A DNA stretch of 25,955 nt from CAG-791 sp045117315 (GTDB taxonomy: Bacteria; Bacillota; Clostridia; Lachnospirales; Lachnospiraceae): positions 1-25,955 of the forward strand of contig JBGUNJ010000205.1 of NCBI GenBank assembly GCA_045117315.1. Direction: 5' to 3'. The notes beneath the pieces were generated by a model. It did not search any database, was not told the DNA's origin, and saw only the letters and a program-made list of their open reading frames with translations. A program made the translations under genes and the position numbers. Shown in pieces: positions 7,109 to 15,210 of this stretch; position 1 is the stretch's first letter, and every line of letters starts with the position of its first letter.

Positions 7109-8530
7109 TCAGCGTCTGCGGGATTTCCATCTGCGGAACACTTCATCATAGGCATCCAGATAATTCCGGATCATTTCTTCATGACGGAAATATTTTTCAG
7201 CTCTCTGTTTTGCCACATTTCCCATCTGCAGCCGTCTGGCGCTGTTGCGGCAGAGATCTTCCATAGCACGGGCAAGCGCATGGGGCTGCATGGGAGGTAC
7301 ACAATAACCTGCCTGCCCGAGTTTGTCATCGCCGTCTCCGAAGAGCAGCTCCTTGCAGCATCCGACATCCGTCGTCACGCAGGGGCGGCCTGCCGCGAAA
7401 GACTCCAGAACGGAGAGCGGCTGTCCCTCGGAAATACTGGAAAGCACAGTAAAATCAAAGTCTCCCATATATTGGAGAACATTGATGGTACCCATGAACA
7501 CAGCGTTCTTTATCCCCAGCTGGTTCATGAGATTTCTGCATTCCAAAGCATATTCCGGATCATCTTCGGGGCCCGCGATATAAAGCTTAGCGGTGGGAAT
7601 ATGCTGTTCAACCTCCGCGAAGGCATAGAGCATGGTCTTGACATCCTTGATCGGGGCGATTCTCAGCACAGCTCCGATATGAATGTCATCCGCCTGGGGG
7701 CGCGGCGGAATAGGGGCAAATTTTTCATAGTGGATGCCGTTGGCGATCCACCTGCACAGCGCCGGATCCGCTCCGATCTCGATCTGTGTGAGTCTGGCGC
7801 GGTTAAACAGGCTGGTGACCATGGAGGCACCGTCATAGGCCGCGCTTGAAAGCATGTAGAAAAACCGGATCCACAGATCCTTGAAATCAGGAAGCACCCA
7901 GTTTGCCCGGATGATTTCCTCTTCTCTCTCACGTGTGTAGATTCCATGCTCCGTGAGAAGGAAGGGAACCTTGCTTTTCCAGCTGCCCAGCCTGGCCAGC
8001 ACACCCGCGTATCCGGTCGCGATCGTGTGATATACATCCGCCGCGGGGACATCAGAACACATCACATAGAGAAGCGGGAACAGCATAGAACGGATAGTAT
8101 GGAAGTAGTCTGAAAATGCTGTATATGTATACTTCTGGCGGCAAATCTCCGACAGAGTATCCAGGAAATATTTACTGGAGAGAAAGTCTGCGGGCGAGAT
8201 CTTTTTCTGCTGGAAAATCCCGAAGAGCACTTCCCAGTCCGGTCTTCCGCACTCAATCAGTTCACGCATGGCGCCCAGTTCGGCATCGGTGAATTTCAGG
8301 CTGCGCTTACGGTCTCTGCGGGGAGCGGCATTTGTAAGGGATACCTCCCGCACTTCCACTACATTGGGCGGAAGCTCATAGCGGAATTTCCCGTTCTGAG
8401 AGGGATCTGCATTGATCGCCCAGACCACAAACTCATGCTGCGGCATCGCCTGTATATACTGATGCATCCAGGATGATACACCTCCGGTCACGTAGGGATA
8501 GCATCCCTCCAGAATCACGCAAATTCTCAT
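7109..8530 (-). CDS. pelF: PelF, GT4-type glycosyltransferase of Pel synthesis
   Basis: This 473-aa cytosolic protein has the PelF hallmark EGCYPYVTGGVSSW at residues 8-21 and a GT-B fold. The C-terminal domain carries the retaining GT4 signature SISEGQPLSVLESFAAGRP (near residue 370), with the E-x7-E pair that binds the nucleotide-sugar. LLTEHGIYTREREEE in the middle is also typical. PelF polymerises the Pel backbone from UDP-sugar, with UDP-GalNAc/UDP-GlcNAc as known or proposed donors. The length equals that of family members. The ATG at 8530 has AAAGG about 6 nt upstream. It sits between the deacetylase-type gene and pelG, the order seen in characterised Gram-positive pel loci. Confidence 0.95.
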   Translation of the reverse strand: MRICVILEGCYPYVTGGVSSWMHQYIQAMPQHEFVVWAINADPSQNGKFRYELPPNVVEVREVSLTNAAPRRDRKRSLKFTDAELGAMRELIECGRPDWEVLFGIFQQKKISPADFLSSKYFLDTLSEICRQKYTYTAFSDYFHTIRSMLFPLLYVMCSDVPAADVYHTIATGYAGVLARLGSWKSKVPFLLTEHGIYTREREEEIIRANWVLPDFKDLWIRFFYMLSSAAYDGASMVTSLFNRARLTQIEIGADPALCRWIANGIHYEKFAPIPPRPQADDIHIGAVLRIAPIKDVKTMLYAFAEVEQHIPTAKLYIAGPEDDPEYALECRNLMNQLGIKNAVFMGTINVLQYMGDFDFTVLSSISEGQPLSVLESFAAGRPCVTTDVGCCKELLFGDGDDKLGQAGYCVPPMQPHALARAMEDLCRNSARRLQMGNVAKQRAEKYFRHEEMIRNYLDAYDEVFRRWKSRRR

Positions 8531-8564
8531 ATCTGCCTTTCATCTTCGAACCCGGTATTGTCTG

Positions 8565-8622
8565 CCGGATTCCTGTATTGAAACCGGATTCCTGTATAGA
8601 TAACGGGATCCTGTATCGATAT
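8565..8622. repeat. ~20-bp intergenic tandem repeat upstream of pelF
   Basis: Three consecutive units share CCGGATTCCTGTAT: 8565-8583, 8584-8603 and a diverged copy at 8604-8622 (CGGGATCCTGTAT). They fill about half of the 113-bp gap between the deacetylase-type gene and pelF. No frame runs through them. The unit differs in sequence from the 16-bp repeat after pelG. Confidence 0.8.
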
Positions 8623-8643
8623 CGGACCCCGGCTGATCCCGGC

Positions 8644-10482
8644 TTATTTATTGATTTCGATTTCCAGCTCCGGAGAAGCCGCTTTCACGAGATAGAGTCC
8701 GTCTGAAGCCTGGCTGATGGTCCCTCCGCTCACGCGTCCCGGTCTGCCTTCGTTGATCCTCAGATAGAACCAGGCCTCGTCACAGAATCCGCCCAGAGAA
8801 ATATGGATTCCTCTGGCGGTGTCCTCCCGCCTGATCTGCAGTGCGTCATAGCGCTGAACAGCTCCGGTCAGCTCGCTGCCGGTCAGGTTTCTCATCTGAG
8901 GCAGGGCATTGTGCAGCCACTCGGTGTAATCCGTGAGGCGTCTTAACAGTTCTGCCCATCCCAGAGCCGCGCCTCTGTCGGTATCGAGCACATCGTCAGG
9001 ATGCTGGAAATGTGTGTTGACACAGTGGAAATACAGTTCGCTCATGGCAGCCACCCGCATATAATCATCCAGCACATAGCCGGAAATGATGCGGGGAGTC
9101 TGGACCATTCCGTCCTCCGTAACAGTAAAATCCTGACTGTAAGAGACATCATTATCGTCTGGAAGATAGAGACTGGCAATAGCCCTGATCTCGGGGAAAT
9201 CTTCCGCCAGCAGTGTCCGTCCCTCCGGAGAAATAATATTTGAAGGGGGGACGTAGACATGAAATTCCTCATTGGGGAAGACAGACTGACAGAAATTCCT
9301 GAGTTCGATCAGGGAATCCCTCATGGCATTCACGCTCTCCCACTGGCGATAGGAATCATACAGGCCCATATAATCAAAGCTCTCGGGAACAAGCGGCATG
9401 TGGTTATAGCCGTGATATCCCAGTTCTCCGCCCTCGCGCAGCAGCATATTTCCAAAGTACTGGAATCTGGTGATGTCCTTGTTTCTGGGGAAGACGCCGC
9501 TTACCTGGGCAGAATAATCCTCAATCACAAGGCCGGTGTAGCGGATATTATATTTTTTGGACAGATTATAAACATCTTTCCACCAGTGGTGAGTATAGAA
9601 GTCCTTGATGTCCATCCCGTAGTCTTTCTGGATGAACTGGCTGTCCCCTTCCGGGACAGGGGAAGGAAAATCATCAATATAAAAAGTAGAGCCGTTAATA
9701 ACGGGCCAGATACATTTCTCATCGAGAAGAGAATACGCGGCGCAGTGAAAGCCCCGATAGGCCTTCTCGAGAAAGCTGAGGTTATCAAAGACAACTGTGC
9801 CCAGGCCGTATTTATATCTCCAGAGCAGAGGTGTCTCCGACTGGCCCTGTGCCTCTATAAAGACTTCGCACTTGTTGTCCAGAGTGACATTCAGTGAAGA
9901 TTTATATGGATCCGTGATGGGAAAATCCCTTACGGAACCCGGCATAAACTGTCTGGTAAAATGTAATCCCTCAACGGTGGCAAAATCATTTCCGACAGTC
10001 CTGATCCCCAGTTTGTCCGCCACTGACATGAATGTCGCCTCGTTAAAGGGAGGGAACAGAAAGAGCAGGGAATGTCCTTCGGAAACCCAGTTCAGAAGAT
10101 CTGTCAGGTCATCTCCGAGTGAATTGAGATCAGACACCGCAAGAACGGCAATTTCTTTGCCGGAAAGATGTCGGCCCGAAAAATCGGACGCTTCCTTCTC
10201 CTCATAAGGAATCCTCATCTGGGACAGGATCGCTTCCATTTCCCTGCGGCCTTCCTCTCCGGTCCCCTCGTGTTCCCAGATCAGGAGAGTACCGGCACTT
10301 TCGGGCTCAACTGTCCCCTGAAAATCGGACTGTTCAAGAATACTTACAGTATGTTTACCTGCGCTGTAAAGGACATTTCGTCCTACAGACAGCACTACGG
10401 CAAACATAAGTGTATAAATAATCAGAATCTGAAGAAGCTGCAGAAAACGCAGCTTTCTGTTTCGTTTCTTTTTTTTCTCCAA
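8644..10482 (-). CDS. DUF2194 protein, PelA-type polysaccharide deacetylase
   Basis: The 612-aa protein has a very basic start, one membrane helix (about 12-34), an alpha/beta domain (about 60-240) resembling the flavodoxin/amidotransferase-like part of PelA, and a polysaccharide-deacetylase-like barrel. Candidate metal-site motifs are FYIDDFPSP (267-275, the paired Asp of CE4-type enzymes), GYHGYNHMP (355-363, the two His) and HFQHPDD (491-497). It should lie outside the membrane and partially de-N-acetylate the Pel polymer, giving it positive charge. The hydrolase half of proteobacterial PelA is absent here and is encoded separately at 13473-14402. The start codon is TTG, with AGGGGG about 7 nt upstream; the first in-frame ATG would cut into the membrane helix. 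The gene follows the pelE-like gene by 61 bp. Confidence 0.85.
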   Translation of the reverse strand: MEKKKKRNRKLRFLQLLQILIIYTLMFAVVLSVGRNVLYSAGKHTVSILEQSDFQGTVEPESAGTLLIWEHEGTGEEGRREMEAILSQMRIPYEEKEASDFSGRHLSGKEIAVLAVSDLNSLGDDLTDLLNWVSEGHSLLFLFPPFNEATFMSVADKLGIRTVGNDFATVEGLHFTRQFMPGSVRDFPITDPYKSSLNVTLDNKCEVFIEAQGQSETPLLWRYKYGLGTVVFDNLSFLEKAYRGFHCAAYSLLDEKCIWPVINGSTFYIDDFPSPVPEGDSQFIQKDYGMDIKDFYTHHWWKDVYNLSKKYNIRYTGLVIEDYSAQVSGVFPRNKDITRFQYFGNMLLREGGELGYHGYNHMPLVPESFDYMGLYDSYRQWESVNAMRDSLIELRNFCQSVFPNEEFHVYVPPSNIISPEGRTLLAEDFPEIRAIASLYLPDDNDVSYSQDFTVTEDGMVQTPRIISGYVLDDYMRVAAMSELYFHCVNTHFQHPDDVLDTDRGAALGWAELLRRLTDYTEWLHNALPQMRNLTGSELTGAVQRYDALQIRREDTARGIHISLGGFCDEAWFYLRINEGRPGRVSGGTISQASDGLYLVKAASPELEIEINK

Positions 10483-10543
10483 TGGCTGCCCCCTGGCTGA
10501 CCTGCCTTAATCGCGAAAATCCCATCCGGAGTGCCTCCTCCGC

Positions 10544-11479
10544 TCAGGAAGACATTGCGCTCCAGAACTCAAGCTGCTCTCTCTGCTCTGGAGAAAAATA
10601 TACATTCTTCTCCTGTGCTTCACGGATTATACGGGCGATTCCCCTGCCATCTCTGACAAGTGCTTTAGCCCTGATACTCAACATGCAGCATTCTCCGTCG
10701 CAGGGATTCTCTGCCTGAAGCTTTTTTGTGTATTTTTCCGCCGCCTCAACATCTCCCTGAAGCAGACACATGGCAGCGATCCGTTTCTCTACCGCAAGGC
10801 GCTGTCCGGAGTATTTCCCGGGGCGGGCATTTCCGATCGCCCGGCTCTGCCAGTCGATCACATTCAGAAATCTCTCAAGCTTATTGCGGCAATCAGAAAT
10901 CAGTTCAAGCTTCTCAGAGTTCTCGGGAAGTCCGCTCCCCAGATACTCTTCATACAAATCCGCACATTCCAGAAGAAGGTCCGGATCCGCAGGCGATTCT
11001 GAGAGTTTTTTCTCCATTTCGGAGATCCGCTGGGTATATTCGCTGCGGATCTCGACAAGAGCTGTCACGGCATAATGTACGACTTCCGTGTCGTCATTGA
11101 CTCCGGCCTTCCTGAGAGGTCTCACAAAATCTTTTGGTCCGGAATGAAGGACAGACAGAAGCAGACTCCTCCTCTGACGGGGTGAGCCGCTCACAAGGAC
11201 ATCTTCAATGGGAAGGACATCGTCCACCCCGCCTTTATCCATGCGGATATTTCTGTAGACTTCGTCTGTGATTCCAAACCGGCTGCTCTCCGCCTCCTGA
11301 TCCCCTTTTTCTCCTCTCAGAACATGAGCCTGTGCCACCAGGACGCTGACCGGACCCCAGATGGGGAGAAGGACGCAGATCACGAGCATGGCGGGACTTA
11401 CAAAAATAACTCCGCGCTGCCAGAGAATGAGAATCAGAACAGCCGCGATCAGATGTATAGTCATCAAAAAAAGTATCAT
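10544..11479 (-). CDS. pelE: PelE-like membrane protein with helical repeats
   Basis: This 311-aa protein has two N-terminal membrane helices (about 1-20 and 25-52) followed by a soluble, mostly helical region. The later part (about 150-300) has TPR-like helix pairs, such as PDLLLECADLYEEYLG, IAAMCLLQGDVEAAEKY and MLSIRAKALVRDGRGIA. PelE in other bacteria has this layout and joins PelD and PelG in the inner-membrane complex. Sequence identity in this family is low, so the call rests mainly on topology and position between pelD-like and deacetylase genes. Its ATG overlaps the pelD-like stop as ATGA. Confidence 0.75.
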   Translation of the reverse strand: MILFLMTIHLIAAVLILILWQRGVIFVSPAMLVICVLLPIWGPVSVLVAQAHVLRGEKGDQEAESSRFGITDEVYRNIRMDKGGVDDVLPIEDVLVSGSPRQRRSLLLSVLHSGPKDFVRPLRKAGVNDDTEVVHYAVTALVEIRSEYTQRISEMEKKLSESPADPDLLLECADLYEEYLGSGLPENSEKLELISDCRNKLERFLNVIDWQSRAIGNARPGKYSGQRLAVEKRIAAMCLLQGDVEAAEKYTKKLQAENPCDGECCMLSIRAKALVRDGRGIARIIREAQEKNVYFSPEQREQLEFWSAMSS

Positions 11480-13317
11480 CCGAGGACCCTCTCACGCAGG
11501 GATGCATGTTCCAGAGCATCCTGCATCAAACCGCAAAGGATAGAGAAATGGCTGACGTACCAGAGGTTCTGCTGTTCCTGCGCCGCCTGCTCTACTGTCA
11601 CCAGAAGTCTGATCACCTCTCTGTCTCCTGATTCCGAGCGCGTGGTTCTCTCAAAAGAGACCAGCGACGCATACATGGGAGCTCCCTCCATAAATCCGGT
11701 ATTTCTCCAGGTTCCGCCATTTTTGACTACATTCATCATCTCAGGAAACTGCGATATGTCAATCTGGCTTCTGGTCGCGTTCTCCCTGCAGCAGGACAGG
11801 AGATATGCCCTTCCATTGGCGGGATTGATCTGATAAATACAGAATGTACCGTTGTCCAGAAGTTCTCTGATCACATTGACAGACTCCACACACACAGCCT
11901 CAGGTGTTCTCTGGGACAGGCGGCGGATCGCCTCATAGAGCTTCCTGTAACTCTCCTCCTCACTGAGCACCTGGGCGCGCAGCTCTTTTTTATCCCGCAC
12001 GCTCTCACGGTAAGCATCATTGAGGAACAGATATTTCTTTCTGATCAGACCGTTTTCCGCTGACACAGAACGGATCTTCTGCTCATTTTTCTGATGTGAA
12101 TATCCGCTGATCACACCGGCCGTCAGATAGAAAACAAAAGGAATCCAGTTCTCCACATTGTAGAAAAGAAGCAGGCCGGAAACACCGATCTCACTGTAAC
12201 GGAGAACAAGCATGATGCATTGCAGAACCGCTGCTGCCGTTCCTGCCGCAAGGCCGTGCATCATACCCATCAGGACTACATACAGGAGGCGGACATCAAC
12301 GATTTTAAAATAGACCGAGTCGGAGGTGATTTTGGCCAGAAACTCAGTGATCACGAACATGACCACCAGATCCAGAATCACCACAGCGAAGCGGCCGAAC
12401 CGGCCGAGATAGGCTGTGACTTTTTCTTTGAAAGGAAGTCCCTCTTCAGACACCTCGATCAGCCTCGCATACTGTGCCGCAACAGTCTCTTTCCAGTCGA
12501 TCGTGGCAGGCAGACTGTACATCTCCTCAAGACTGCCGTCCAGGCCCCCCATATAAGGAGCGGGAAGTTCGATCATGACAGGTCCTCTGGAATCCGTTCC
12601 GGGGGCTTTCTGCATTTCCCCGTCTTTTCCCGCGAACCCGATCTGCGCGTCAGGTCTGCATGACAGAAGAACCTCCCTGAAGTTTTCCAGAGAAGTGATA
12701 TTGCCTGTCGCCGAATAAATTCCGGGCCTGAACCAGGACTCTGATGTCATCCTCACGAGAAGGGAACACAGTTCCCTCATGGTCAGGATTGCCACCGGCG
12801 AACCCGCTGTTCCGTTCAGACAGATGCTCCGGTTTTTCTGCATCAATTTAAACATCCTGCCCAGCCGGCTCCTGTTGGTGTCCGTGCCGGTTACCAGAGG
12901 CAGGCAGACAACAGCCAATTCGACTTTCTGCCCGGCTTCCTCAGGCTGAGACCACTTGCCTATCATCCAGCGGTAGTCAGCGGGATCAGTGTTCTCGGTG
13001 ATGACGACCATGCGGCTGACGCCGGATCTGGCACACTGCTGAAGGATCGCCTCAATCTGTTCTGTCTCGTCAACAGGCTTTCCTCCATCCGCGCACTGCG
13101 TGACATACAGGACGGCGCTGATCCGTCCCGCCTCAAAAACCCTTCCGAAATCATCGTCTGAAGGATTTACCGAAAAAAAGCGGACATTTTCCGGGATTCT
13201 GTCTTTTACATCATCCCTGTTTTTGTCCACGACATAAACACTGTGCGCTGTATTGAAATATGCGAGCGCCTCTGTAGGAAAGAGGCGTGTATTCCCTGTC
13301 AAAAGGATCGTATTCAT
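11476..13317 (-). CDS. pelD: PelD-like protein: degenerate SDR domain, membrane helices, GAF domain, no GGDEF
   Basis: From the chosen ATG (613 aa) residues about 1-285 follow an extended-SDR/epimerase fold. The NAD loop reads ILLTGNTRLFPTEAL instead of a TGxxGxxG motif, and WMIGK (117-121) stands where YxxxK is expected, so activity is doubtful. Next come about four membrane helices (309-407), a charged coiled-coil stretch (410-466) and a GAF-like domain (467-611). PelD normally has helices, GAF, then a degenerate GGDEF domain that binds c-di-GMP; here the protein stops after GAF. The family role is to scaffold the Pel synthase with PelE, PelF and PelG. A GTG 24 codons upstream is in frame, but the ATG at 13317 has AGGAT about 8 nt before it and begins the SDR strand. 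The domain assignments are by eye. Confidence 0.78.
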   Translation of the reverse strand: MNTILLTGNTRLFPTEALAYFNTAHSVYVVDKNRDDVKDRIPENVRFFSVNPSDDDFGRVFEAGRISAVLYVTQCADGGKPVDETEQIEAILQQCARSGVSRMVVITENTDPADYRWMIGKWSQPEEAGQKVELAVVCLPLVTGTDTNRSRLGRMFKLMQKNRSICLNGTAGSPVAILTMRELCSLLVRMTSESWFRPGIYSATGNITSLENFREVLLSCRPDAQIGFAGKDGEMQKAPGTDSRGPVMIELPAPYMGGLDGSLEEMYSLPATIDWKETVAAQYARLIEVSEEGLPFKEKVTAYLGRFGRFAVVILDLVVMFVITEFLAKITSDSVYFKIVDVRLLYVVLMGMMHGLAAGTAAAVLQCIMLVLRYSEIGVSGLLLFYNVENWIPFVFYLTAGVISGYSHQKNEQKIRSVSAENGLIRKKYLFLNDAYRESVRDKKELRAQVLSEEESYRKLYEAIRRLSQRTPEAVCVESVNVIRELLDNGTFCIYQINPANGRAYLLSCCRENATRSQIDISQFPEMMNVVKNGGTWRNTGFMEGAPMYASLVSFERTTRSESGDREVIRLLVTVEQAAQEQQNLWYVSHFSILCGLMQDALEHASLRERVLG

Positions 13318-13418
13318 AAATAATATCCTGCTATATATGTATGATGTGAAGCTCCATAAGAGCGACGCAGGTTTAACCTGTAACGACACCTGTATCTATA
13401 AATCCCGCAGGACTCTCA

Positions 13419-13452
13419 CTGTCCGGGCACCGGACAGCGGAGTGTCCGGTGC
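13419..13452. promoter_or_regulatory. two mutually exclusive hairpins upstream of pelD
   Basis: CCGGACAG (13430-13437) can pair perfectly with CTGTCCGG (13419-13426, 3-nt loop). Extended on the left as GCACCGGACA (13427-13436), it can instead pair with TGTCCGGTGC (13443-13452, 10 bp, 6-nt loop). Neither is followed by a T-run. The element lies in the 155-bp gap between the hydrolase and pelD-like genes, about 100 nt before the pelD start. It could be an RNA switch, a stability or processing hairpin, or a DNA-binding site; nothing chooses between these. Confidence 0.6.
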
Positions 13453-13472
13453 GGGTGCGGCCTGCAGCTGCA

Positions 13473-14402
13473 CTACTCATAAGGATTCAGATTTACGTGT
13501 TCGGATATATAATAGCGGTATCCGTTTTTTTTGCAATAATCGGCAATCTTTCCGGCAAGGTCTTCGTCGTGTGTATATTCCAGAAGGAAAACATCGAGTC
13601 CCGCATTACCGCACCTTTTCAGGTAGCCCGCGTAAAATCTTACCTGATCTTCCTTTGCCACGCCGAATTTATCACGGTCATAATCGATAATCCTGGTGAA
13701 AACGGTCTCCTGGTTGACACCGCGGATCAGGTCCTGCTGCTTTTCCTCTATCAGGCGGGTGACAAATTCGTCCGCCCCGTTGACAAGGACCGGCATTTCC
13801 ATATCCCGGTAGGATTCCAGTATTTCAATCAGAGAATCATAAGCGCCCGCGGCAATATCCATGTATTTTTTCTTTTCCTGCACGTGCGCGTATATATCAA
13901 GGTTATCGAGGAAAAAGCCATCGATCTGAGGGTCTTTTTCCAGGATCATTTCGGGGAGGATTTCCCCTGTAAACCTGATCCATTCCTCATCTGTCACATT
14001 TACCCAGAATTCATCGGGCCAGTTGTCATATCTGTCAAGACGCAGCTTTTTGTACTGCCCGAAATATTCCCGGCTCTTTTCCAGGGAGCCGACATTCAGA
14101 TAAGAATAGACGATATGTCCTGAAGAATGCAGCTGTCTCAGCTGCTCTTTCCTCAGTTCCTGGGCGTCAACAACCACAAAATCATACCCCTCAAAATCCC
14201 TGATATTGAAGGAATATTCATCGATTCCCAGAAAAACTCCGTAACTCTCATCATAGTTTTCGGACGTGTCGACCAGATCTCCTTTCCCTGACTCGGAGTC
14301 CTCTTTCATTCTGCCGCATCTGTCAATCAGGAAGATGACTGCCAGAAGCGTCAGAATCACAGCGATCGCTGCCAGTATTCTTTTCAACTTCCGCTGCCTC
14401 AA
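13473..14402 (-). CDS. PelA hydrolase-like endo-polygalactosaminidase (GH114/TM1410 type), membrane-anchored
   Basis: With the TTG start at 14402 the protein is 309 aa: a basic start, one membrane helix (about 8-27), a linker, then a TIM barrel of the GH114/TM1410-like type, related to the hydrolase domain of PelA. Signature strands are IVYSYLNVGSLE (97-108), DGFFLDNLD (161-169, likely catalytic Asp) and GVNQETVF (228-235). It would cut GalNAc/GalN-rich polymer at the cell surface. The start is unusual. An ATG at 14534 exists, but it would overlap trmD by 212 nt. The TTG at 14402 has AGGAG 8 nt upstream and places the membrane helix at the N-terminus as usual; it still overlaps trmD by 80 nt. 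Another TTG (14423) with GGAG in front is also possible. This is the first gene of the pel locus. Confidence 0.83.
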   Translation of the reverse strand: MRQRKLKRILAAIAVILTLLAVIFLIDRCGRMKEDSESGKGDLVDTSENYDESYGVFLGIDEYSFNIRDFEGYDFVVVDAQELRKEQLRQLHSSGHIVYSYLNVGSLEKSREYFGQYKKLRLDRYDNWPDEFWVNVTDEEWIRFTGEILPEMILEKDPQIDGFFLDNLDIYAHVQEKKKYMDIAAGAYDSLIEILESYRDMEMPVLVNGADEFVTRLIEEKQQDLIRGVNQETVFTRIIDYDRDKFGVAKEDQVRFYAGYLKRCGNAGLDVFLLEYTHDEDLAGKIADYCKKNGYRYYISEHVNLNPYE

Positions 14403-15183
14403 TTTTCTTTCTCCTGCGGCGTTCCTCAATTCGTCTCTCCCTTTCAATCCTCTTCCGTCTCTCTTCCATTCGCGCGGGATTTTCCCGCACAAATTTTTCA
14501 TAGAGATCCGGCCTACGTTCTTTTGTAATCGCAAGAGACTGCTCGAAACGCCAGATGTCCACTTTCGCGTGATCTCCGGACAAGAGCACTGGCGGCACTT
14601 CCATTCCGCCCCAGACAGCAGGCCGGCTGTACTGGGGATACTCCAGGAGACCGTTCATAAAGGAATCCGTATCCGCGGATTCCTTATTGCCCAGAACACC
14701 CGGAACCATACGCGACACCGCGTCAATGATCACCATGGCAGGAAGCTCTCCGCCCGTCAGGACATAATCACCGACTGATACTTCTTCCGCCCGAACCGCC
14801 ACAAGCGCGCGGGCATCAATCCCCTCGTAGTGGCCGCAGAGCAGGATCAGCTCCTCTTCCCAGGCCAGTTCCTTCGCCATCTCCTGATCAAAGGTCCTTC
14901 CCCGGGGTGACATATACAGCACCCTGGCGGGCTTTTTCTGTCTTTCAAGAATCCCCGCCTGTACGGAGCAGCAGCAGTCAAAAACAGGCTGTGCCTGCAT
15001 CAGCATGCCGGCTCCGCCGCCATATGTATAATCATCGACACTGTTATGAATATTATCGGAGAAATCCCGGATATTCACAGCATTGATCTGAAGCAGCCCC
15101 TTCCGGGCAGCCCTTCCGAGAATACTGCTGTCAAGCGCCGTCCTGACCATATCCGGAAACAGCGTGAGTACATGAAAAATCAT
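14323..15183 (-). CDS. trmD: tRNA (guanine37-N1)-methyltransferase TrmD with charged C-terminal tail
   Basis: TrmD transfers a methyl group from S-adenosylmethionine to G37 of tRNAs and so prevents frameshifting. The SPOUT-fold trefoil-knot motifs are intact: YTYGGGAGM (53-60), LYMSPRGRTFDQ (89-100), LLCGHYEGIDAR (114-125) and VGDYVLTGGELPAM (137-150). The catalytic domain and its C-terminal helix end near residue 235. The remaining ~50 residues are a run of Arg/Glu/Lys followed by a Ser/Asp-rich end, not usual for TrmD; its last 26 residues are encoded by DNA shared with the downstream hydrolase gene. The ATG at 15183 lies 11 nt after GGAG; a TTG two codons upstream is 5 nt from it and could be used instead. 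It follows rimM by 27 bp. Confidence 0.96.
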   Translation of the reverse strand: MIFHVLTLFPDMVRTALDSSILGRAARKGLLQINAVNIRDFSDNIHNSVDDYTYGGGAGMLMQAQPVFDCCCSVQAGILERQKKPARVLYMSPRGRTFDQEMAKELAWEEELILLCGHYEGIDARALVAVRAEEVSVGDYVLTGGELPAMVIIDAVSRMVPGVLGNKESADTDSFMNGLLEYPQYSRPAVWGGMEVPPVLLSGDHAKVDIWRFEQSLAITKERRPDLYEKFVRENPARMEERRKRIERERRIEERRRRKKIEAAEVEKNTGSDRCDSDASGSHLPD

Positions 15184-15210
15184 CCGCAAATTATCTCCTG
15201 TATTCAGTCT

